A DNA stretch of 64,000 nucleotides, taken from Petunia secreta. Its lineage: Eukaryota > Streptophyta > Magnoliopsida > Solanales > Solanaceae. The stretch is taken from the NCBI GenBank assembly GCA_029990175.1, contig JARKIP010000052.1, positions 124,001 through 188,000 on the forward strand. Reading direction: 5' to 3'. The position numbers and the translations under genes are program-made. A model generated the notes under the pieces. It was not told where the DNA came from, searched no databases, and was given only the letters and a program-made list of their open reading frames with translations. Shown here piece by piece: positions 57,570 through 64,000 of this stretch; positions within the stretch are counted from its first letter, which is position 1; every line of letters begins with the position of its first letter.

Positions 57570-59402
57570 TGAGCATGAATTTGTCTGAAGCTCTAGTGCT
57601 TTAGCGTTTAATTTTTGTCATTGATACGTGAGAAAATTTCTTGTAAAATTGTTTGCTTTGTGCATTAATTTGGACACTGAACTTCACATAATTGTGAGCA
57701 TGTTAGTCGACTAATTGAGGCAAGGGACTGCGTGATTATATATTTCACTCGTGAGTCAATTAGAATCATGTGCATAGGTTCGTTTGTGTGCCTAGATTTG
57801 ATACCCTCGCAGCTTGAGTTTCGGTATGCTCACCTTTCTTTGATAGTATACTTAGTCTTTTATATTGTCATATTCCTGATCATGCGCTTGTTTGAACTGA
57901 AATTAAAAGGAGTGATTGATTTACATAACTGGAGTGATCTTAATTTGCTCAAATTGAATTAGGATTGGAATCTTGAATGGAAGGGGGTTATTTGATTTGA
58001 TTCAGTGTCAGTTAAGGATTTGTGGGAATCTGGCAAGGGATTTTTCGAGCCTAAAATAGCCTAAAGTATGTTGGCACACTGATTCTCTTGAACCTAGACT
58101 CCCTTATGGGTTAAGGGTAGGGGATTTATGTTCCTGAGATTTTGCTTATATGACTTAATCTAATTTCAAATCCTAATTGAACTATGCATGATAAGTATAC
58201 AAAGAGAACCTTTTTTAATTCTGGAAGGCAAAACCTTTCCCTCCTCCCCTGATTTTCGAACCAGTTTCATTTATGGAAAACATGTAGGAAATTAATTCCT
58301 TTTAATTGACAGTATACTCTTTCATTTCCTTTTTTAAGCTTTACCAATTTTATTACACTTTCACATTGAAATTTGAATTTAAAAAGGCACTAGGCTATGC
58401 CTATATAAACTAAGATTTTGCACACTTAGACACACGGCATTCACACCAGTTGATACACTAAAATAGTTTGCATACAGAGAACCACACATAACACTTCATA
58501 GACCTACACTTCTCTCTCTGCTTGTCTTTCTTTTGAAGAAATCCTGCTCTGTTTGTGTGCCTGTTCTGCTCTTGCAAGCATCAGTCTCTCTCTCTCTGCA
58601 TCTTGTTTGTTTCACACTGCTAAAGGTATCCCTATACCCTCTACTATTATTTACATCTGTTTTCCTGAACTCATCCATGTTTGGTCGTATTATTTGTTGC
58701 CTCACCTAAACTGCATATTTATCTAATGCTATACTTCCTGTTTCTGGGTTCTTGCTAGTCTTTTTTTTTTTTTTTTAACCTTCTACATTTATTAGGATGA
58801 TCTGCAAGATCATACCAGTAATCATTGTGCAGGGGCATTACATAACTATACTGTTAGGAACTTTTGATGGCTTAATCACCACTGGGATTGGACTGAGTTG
58901 TTAAAAAGCTTTAAATACATGTTTCTCCCCTCTCTAGTGCCCTATTTATATATATTCATTAGGACTCCCTGTTTGTATTCATTTTAAGATAGGGTACACA
59001 GCTACAAGGCTATGTAGATGGCTACCCTGGGGCCTTATCCTTACCCTTTCCTCTTTATTTAGCTACATTATTACTAAAATAAAAGTCATTGCATTTAACT
59101 TGACTTGCAGTGTCTAAGGATTTTAAACATTGCCTGATAGTAGCATCTAATTCAATGATTTTGACAACAAGTTTAACTCCTAGTCGACTAAAAAACAAAT
59201 ACAGAATACTTTTGTGCTTAAACTAGTCAGAAATATTATTTTTTAGAACAAGGGTTGTATATGCACTTGTTGTTTAAAACTAGGCTATTTTCTGTAAGGC
59301 TAGAATGCCCTTCCTTTTGCGTGAACAAGACAGGCCCCAAAAAAAAAAAAATCAAATCGGGCCTTTGTGTGTAAAAAAATAATTTTTAACCTCTTAGGCG
59401 CT
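57570..59402 (+). other. Probable continuation of the Tat-like LTR and leader, no gene
   Basis: By the ATGAT duplication this sequence was contiguous with 29932-30893. It has no credible ORF. A TATA-like CTATATAAACTAAG at about 58400 followed by a CT-rich transcript-like stretch (58500-58640) could be a promoter and start of a long LTR. A T run lies at about 58762-58778 and an A run at 59339-59351. I could not find an LTR end or primer site, so its identity is uncertain. Confidence 0.4.
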
Positions 59403-60526
59403 AGTCAAATGCTAAATTCTCAGTTAGTAGTGCATGGAACTACATGAGAGTGAAGCAGCATAAAGTTCCTATTTCCAAGTTTATGTGGGTGAAAGGGATG
59501 CCAATCAAGGTGTCTTTTATGATGTGGAGGCTGTCGAAGTTTAAGCTACCAATTGATGATACATTGAAGAGAATGGGATATCAATTTCCATCCAGGTGTT
59601 GGTGCTGTACAAATCCTAATATTGAGACTAGAGAACATCTTTTCAGGACAAGTCAAGTAGCCAACAGTGTATGGAGGTACTTTGCTCAAGCTGCAGGTGT
59701 CCAAGTGAATGGTTGCAATCTTCATCAGGTTTGTTTTAAATGGTGGAGGCAGTGGCCTAAACCTTGGATAAAGGATGTTTATCACACTGTTCCTTCCTTT
59801 ATTGTTTGGTCATTATGGAAAAGAAGGAATGCCTTAAAACATGATAAAACTGTTTCTTACTCTAGGCTGCTCTATGAAGTTACTACCAATCTCTTTTACT
59901 TTATGAAACTGAGGTTTCCTTTTGTTCTTATTGGGAGACAGTTATGGCCTAATATTGTCAATGCTTTAGAGACTTATTTCCCTAGATTCAGGTACATTAA
60001 AGTGGGGTGGAAAGTGCCAAAGTCTGGAGTCTTGAAGGTGAATACTGATGGTGCTTCTAGGGGCAACCCTGGTCCTAGTTCTATTGCATTCTGTGTGAGA
60101 AATGTGAAGGGTGATGTCCTGTATGCCTTTGCTAAGTTGATTGGGGAGCATAATAATATGTATGCTGAGGCAATGGCTATTAGGGAAGCTATGAGGCACA
60201 GTGTGGAGAATGACTCAGGGGAAGTTGTAATTGAAACTGATTCTCTAGTTGTCAAGCAGGTGATTGAAGGAGCCTGGCAACCTATGTGGTTTATTGCCTC
60301 TATTGTGGATGATATCTTGAAGTTAAAGCAGCTAGGGAGCTTCCAGTTCCAACATACATTGAGTGAGGGTAATAAGTTAGCTGATTGTCTTGCCAATCTT
60401 GCTCATGAGATGCCCACTGTTAGATTTACTTCCTTTGTGGAACTGCCTTCTAAAGCCAGGTTCCTAGTCAATTTTGATAAGCATCACTGTGTGGATTTTA
60501 GAGCTAAGAGATGGAGAGGTTTATAG
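59403..60526 (+). CDS. LINE A ORF2 C-terminus: zf-RVT and RNase H (partial)
   Basis: Residues from the first Met at 59444: a segment of the zf-RVT type (FPSRCWCCTNPNIETREHLF, about 46-68), a linker with FIVWSLWKRRNALKHD, and an RNase H domain from about residue 190. The RNase H has VNTDGASRGNPGPSS, AEAMAIREAMR, IETDSLVV and GNKLADCLANLA, so the Asp-Glu-Asp-Asp residues are all there. The RT and endonuclease parts are missing by truncation. The frame is unbroken to TAG 60526. It is a fragment and would not move by itself. Plant L1 LINEs with this RNase H type are common. Confidence 0.85.
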
Positions 60527-61522
60527 TGATGACAATCAGAGGTGGAGCTGGATTAGGAGCTGCTTGGAGTTTGGACATTGCTCCCTATGATCAAGACTTT
60601 ATAGTGGAGATCATTGGGGTTTATTTCACTAACATTAGCTTCTTTGTTTGCAGGTACAAGGTGGAGATATCTATACATACTTGGGACAACAATGTCATAA
60701 GTATAAAAATGCTGAGGGACACTGGTGGAGCACTGGAGCTCTATAGGTATAATGCTTGTGGAGCAGTGGTGCTTCACTGTTTTAGTCGACTCCCTCAGCT
60801 CAAATGTGCTGGAACAAGTTTGAGAACTACAAGTTGGATTACATTGAATACTACAACTCCTTTACAAGTTGGGATTGACTTGAAGTTTACAATATATTAC
60901 AATCAGTTTGTAATTGTGTCTTCTCTTGCATACATCATAATTTCTAACTTGCTTCTTAGTTTTGGATGCGTCTTCTCAGCTTTTGTGTTGATGCATCTTC
61001 ACTTATTTGAGAACCAAGCTGGAGTGTTGATTGGCATTATGGGCATTGATCATGGAGGCTCAGAACTCTTCATTCAATGTCATATGCTTTACAATGATGG
61101 AGGAGCACCGGTTCTCCACTGCCTTAGACGACTTGTTTGGATCAATTTGCACCGTATTCCTTCCTTGATACTACTGTTACTGGAAATGCTTCAATCCTGC
61201 AAGCAACAAGGAAGATCAAGACTAGCTAAGCAAAATTTTACATGTTGTCTATGTATTGTTTGTTTTTTACTAGATCCTAATTCTTATGGTATTTGGCATC
61301 AAGAATATGAGTTATCCTTGTACTACTTGGTGGTATTAGTGCCCAATGGCACTCAATTCAAGAGTGTAAGGATAATAAGTAAACTTGGTGCTAATGTAGG
61401 GGGAATTAGGTTGCACTTGGTATTGCACTTGTTTTTTGCACACATTGTAAGACTTTGTATTTGTTTTTTGTCTATAAATAAAAATGGTCACTAGGTGGAA
61501 TGCCTAGTTGACTCTTGATTTT
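60527..61522 (+). other. LINE A 3' UTR
   Basis: Contains a 327-codon open frame (60511-61494) overlapping the ORF2 end by 16 bases, without any recognised domain. Two passages (about 60695-60800 and 61080-61140) share gc.c(c)ggt.ctcactg.(t)tta.(t)cgact-like phrases, an old duplication. AATAAAAATG near 61477 is a likely poly-A signal. Confidence 0.55.
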
Positions 61523-61631
61523 AAAAAAAAAAAAAAAACCCTAAACCCCCCAAAAAACCCAAAAAACCCCCAGCGCCTAGTTTTCTCTCTAGACTAGGCG
61601 ATTTCTAGGCGATTTTCGGCCGGCTCTTTCT

Positions 61632-63790
61632 ATGGCCTCTCCGGCCACTGGGCAGCCCCCCTCTGGGGTTGCTCAGCCCACCACACAAGCCCCCACATCA
61701 TCCTATGCTGTAGTACTAGCCCCACCCTCCCCAAACATCACATCCCCAGCTGCACCAAACCCTATTTACCTATTCGTCACCCTACTCGTATCAATGGTCG
61801 ACCAACCATGCTTTGGAAGACAAAGGAGATCCAACAGGCCATTGCCTCTACCAAGCTGAGTTATGGTATCATTGGGAAGTTCACACATGGAGCACCAGAT
61901 TTGAATGAACTTAGGAAGCTTATTCCACCACAATGCGAGATAAAAGGACACTGCGTGATTGGTTCCCTTGACTATCTTAGTATTTTAATTAGGTGTGCCC
62001 TTTTTGAAGATTATGTTAATCTACTCTCGAAGAATCATTGGCTAAAAGTTGGTCGTGACTCATTCTTGATGAGAACCTTGAAGTGGGATCCATGGTGTGA
62101 TGCTAGAAAGGAGACTTCAATTGCAATTGGTTGGATCTCATTCCCTAATCTTCCACCTAATTTCTTTGTAAAGGAATGCTTGTTTTCACTTGCTTTGGCA
62201 GTGGGCAAACCCCTACAATTAGATGCTGCCACAATTAATCACACTCGCCCTAGTTGTGCACGAGTTAAAGTCGAGATTGATTTGCTAGGAGAGTTGCCTG
62301 AGGAGATTGACATAGTGGAAGTAGATGATGATTCAAACATTAAGCATTCTAAGTGTATCAAGATTGTTTATGATTATTTGCCTAAGTATTGTTCACAGTG
62401 TAGCCTTCAAGGGCACAATGATGAAGAGTGTCGTGTGTTACACCCTATTTTATATGAGGATGATGCTGCACGAGATGATAGGGAAGCTGACAAGGGAAAG
62501 CAACAACTTCAAGCTAATGCAGGCCTGCCTAAGGTGTTGAAGAGTGGGAAAGTCGTGGGGGAGCCTGGTCCTAGCTACACGAAAGGAGAACAAGTTGGTA
62601 ATGGAGGCAAAGGTGGACAAAATCTATGAAGACAAGCACAAGGTTTTGGTCCAAGGGGACAAAACCCTAATTAGGTATGGCAGGTTGCCACAAGAAAGAG
62701 GGGTGTTGCTCCACAAAATCAAGGTGTTCAAGTACGAAAAGGTGCTCATGAGGGTCAGCGTAATGCTAATTCTTTTGCAGCTTTGCAAATTGAAGAGGAG
62801 AATCTTCCAGTTTTAAATGCAGACAAGACACAAATTGGCAAGGAAGTAGTTAAAACGGTTGGAAACCCTAATGAGAATGTTTCCCAGCCTTTAAAAGAAG
62901 ATGTAATTAATGCTGGGAATAATGAAGCTGGGAGACAAGAAGTCATAGACAAATATTTGGCGGCTGATAAGGAAGAATTGAAGACGCGTGTGGATTTTAG
63001 TGAAGAGAAGCTGGGAGCTAGGGTTACAATTAATGCACAGGATTCCAGCTTGATCCCTTCGACGAGCGTTAAAGCTACAGGTTTGCAATCCCCACGCATG
63101 GAGTTAAAGGAAGCAGAATCAATGTCGGAGTTGGATTTAATTCAGTCGTCTCCTAAGTTGACTGGGAATGTACTTAATGCAAGTTTTAAAGCTGGGAGTC
63201 TGAAGGTAATTAATGATCAGGCAAAGATTTTGCTCAATATAGCTGAGGGAATTAGTTCAACCCCGGCTTTAATTCCTTTCGATACTTTGAAGAAATTAAC
63301 AGCTCAAACGAATGCGAATTTGATTATGCCCACCCTGACCATTCCAAATACTAATCCTGATCCAAATCCTATTGAATCACATGTCCCTCTAAATACCTCA
63401 AAAAAATCCATACCCTCTCAATCACATCTCCAAGACCTGGCAACTAATTCGAAGTAGCCTGATGTTTTGTCAAAGGGCTTGACTAAAGCTGATTTCACTG
63501 ATGAAGAGAAAGCATTGATCAACTCCTTGCAATTTAGTTATGGCAAGGACATCATTCAAAGACAACAAAGGCATTCACCTTCCAGGCAGCTTGTGCCTTT
63601 TGATGATTTAGGAGATGAAGATGAACTGGATGAGGAGGAAGAGTCGACTGCACACAATTTTCAGGAAGTATCTAGGGAGGGTGACCTTTCACCAAGAGAT
63701 GTTCCCAAAAAAAGTGGCAAGAGACAAAAGAAAGAACCTGGTCCAGTGGCCAGGATTCAACCAATTAGGAGCTCTAAATCCAAGGTTTAA
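61632..63790 (+). pseudogene. LINE B ORF1: DUF4283 / CCHC nucleic-acid-binding protein, broken
   Basis: Start ATG 61632 gives a Pro/Ala/Ser-rich N-terminus (MASPATGQPPSGVAQ). Near 61770 the frame shifts. From 61808 on, a DUF4283-like domain is readable (TKEIQQAIASTKLSYGIIGK, then NHWLKVGRDSFLMRTLKWDP and ISFPNLPPNFF), followed by DYLPKYCSQCSLQGHNDEEC, a CCHC knuckle with spacing 2-4-4. Stops at 62627-62629, about 62672 and 63455-63457 break the frame, which otherwise stays in phase to 63790. The tail is acidic (DEDELDEEEEST) and then basic (KKSGKRQKK). Such proteins bind LINE RNA. Confidence 0.8.
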
Positions 63791-64000
63791 TGATGATGTA
63801 CAAAGCTTTGATTTGGAACATCCGTTCAGTTAATACACAAGAGGCTTTTACAAGGCTCACAACACTTCATAGACATCACCATTTTTCTTTCATTGGCATG
63901 CTGGAACCATTCCAAGAAGCATGTAGAGTCAAGGTCTATGGTTTGAGGCTTAATATGCATTGGTCTATTTCTAATGTTAGTGGTAAGATTTGGGCTTTTG
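63790..64000 (+). CDS. LINE B ORF2 N-terminus (endonuclease), partial at window end
   Basis: Three Met codons in a row open the frame at 63790, sharing one base with the ORF1 stop (TAATG). The sequence MMMYKALIWNIRSVNTQEAF followed by HRHHHFSFIGMLEPFQ matches the start of the L1-type endonuclease/exonuclease/phosphatase domain, with the WNIR(G/S)..N block carrying the catalytic Asn and the E in LEP as metal-binding residue. 70 codons are in the window, open to the edge. Confidence 0.82.
   Translation, partial: MMMYKALIWNIRSVNTQEAFTRLTTLHRHHHFSFIGMLEPFQEACRVKVYGLRLNMHWSISNVSGKIWAF

Larger units (their letters stand above)
59403..61538 (+). mobile_element. LINE A: 5'-truncated L1-type LINE with poly-A tail
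   Basis: The element enters the C-terminal part of ORF2 directly at about 59403 (coding SNAKFSVSSAWNYMRV from there), continues through a 3' UTR of 1 kb and ends in 16 A at 61523-61538. 5' truncation and a poly-A end are what target-primed reverse transcription leaves. No target duplication was recognised, partly because LINE B follows immediately. Confidence 0.82.
61539..64000 (+). mobile_element. LINE B: L1-type LINE, 5' part (runs off window)
   Basis: It directly follows the LINE A tail. A C-rich 5' leader (61539-61631) precedes ORF1, and ORF2 starts at 63790. The 5' end seems complete, which is uncommon for LINEs. Confidence 0.8.

Noticed and set aside
61539..61572. Telomere-type repeat at ccctaaacccccc
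   Set aside because: Only one CCCTAAA unit followed by irregular C and A runs.

Overview
The window is plant nuclear DNA, most likely from a eudicot of the Solanaceae or a related asterid family. The reasons are plant LTR-retrotransposon lineages (Tat/Ogre-like, Tekay-like chromovirus), a plant-only GRAS transcription factor, a DUF7745-type protein family I associate mainly with Solanaceae-type genomes, and MULE-like and hAT-like non-autonomous transposons. Only one gene looks like an intact host gene: an intronless GRAS gene of the LISCL (SCL9/14/33) group at 27038-29005 (+), with its own TATA box. It sits in an island of about 3 kb between transposon deposits.

Layout. 1-5340: minus-oriented LTR remnants. 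6076-24997: an element called H0 here, a non-autonomous LTR element with an unknown acidic ORF and a 3' LTR at 24246-24997. It is interrupted by E1 (7898-24192, + strand, target duplication GTAGG). E1 is a 16.3 kb Tat-lineage element with LTRs over 3 kb, two tandem arrays, a broken DUF7745 ORF in the ORF1 position, a decayed gag and no visible pol. A 433 bp MULE-like element lies in its 5' LTR. 24998-25945: Ty1/copia pol remnant that H0 had entered. 27038-29005: GRAS gene. 29540-29931: RTE-type LINE fragment, cut by a Tat-like LTR that starts at 29932.

30899-57564 holds E2, a minus-strand Ty3/gypsy element (target duplication ATGAT) with three nested insertions: a hAT-like element (31257-32158, duplication CCTCAAAG), E3 (37697-45165, + strand, duplication GAACT, with a 3.1 kb internal inversion) and E4 (46630-57558, - strand, Tekay-like, duplication GCATC). 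E4 sits one base inside the outer end of E2's right LTR. After removing the insertions, E2 is about 7.35 kb, which matches E3 at 7.47 kb and supports the reconstruction.

59403-64000: two L1-type LINEs head to tail, LINE A (5'-truncated, 3' end and poly-A present) and LINE B (5' part; ORF2 runs off the window).

H0, E2 and E3 share a polypurine tract, the LTR start, a splice-acceptor-like sequence before their ORFs, and clusters of a GC-rich hairpin motif whose stem is conserved while its loop varies. That motif, and the pairing of DUF7745 with a Tat-lineage element, are the most promising leads. Boundaries were found by reading for TG..CA ends, target duplications, primer-binding sites and polypurine tracts; no alignment program was used.
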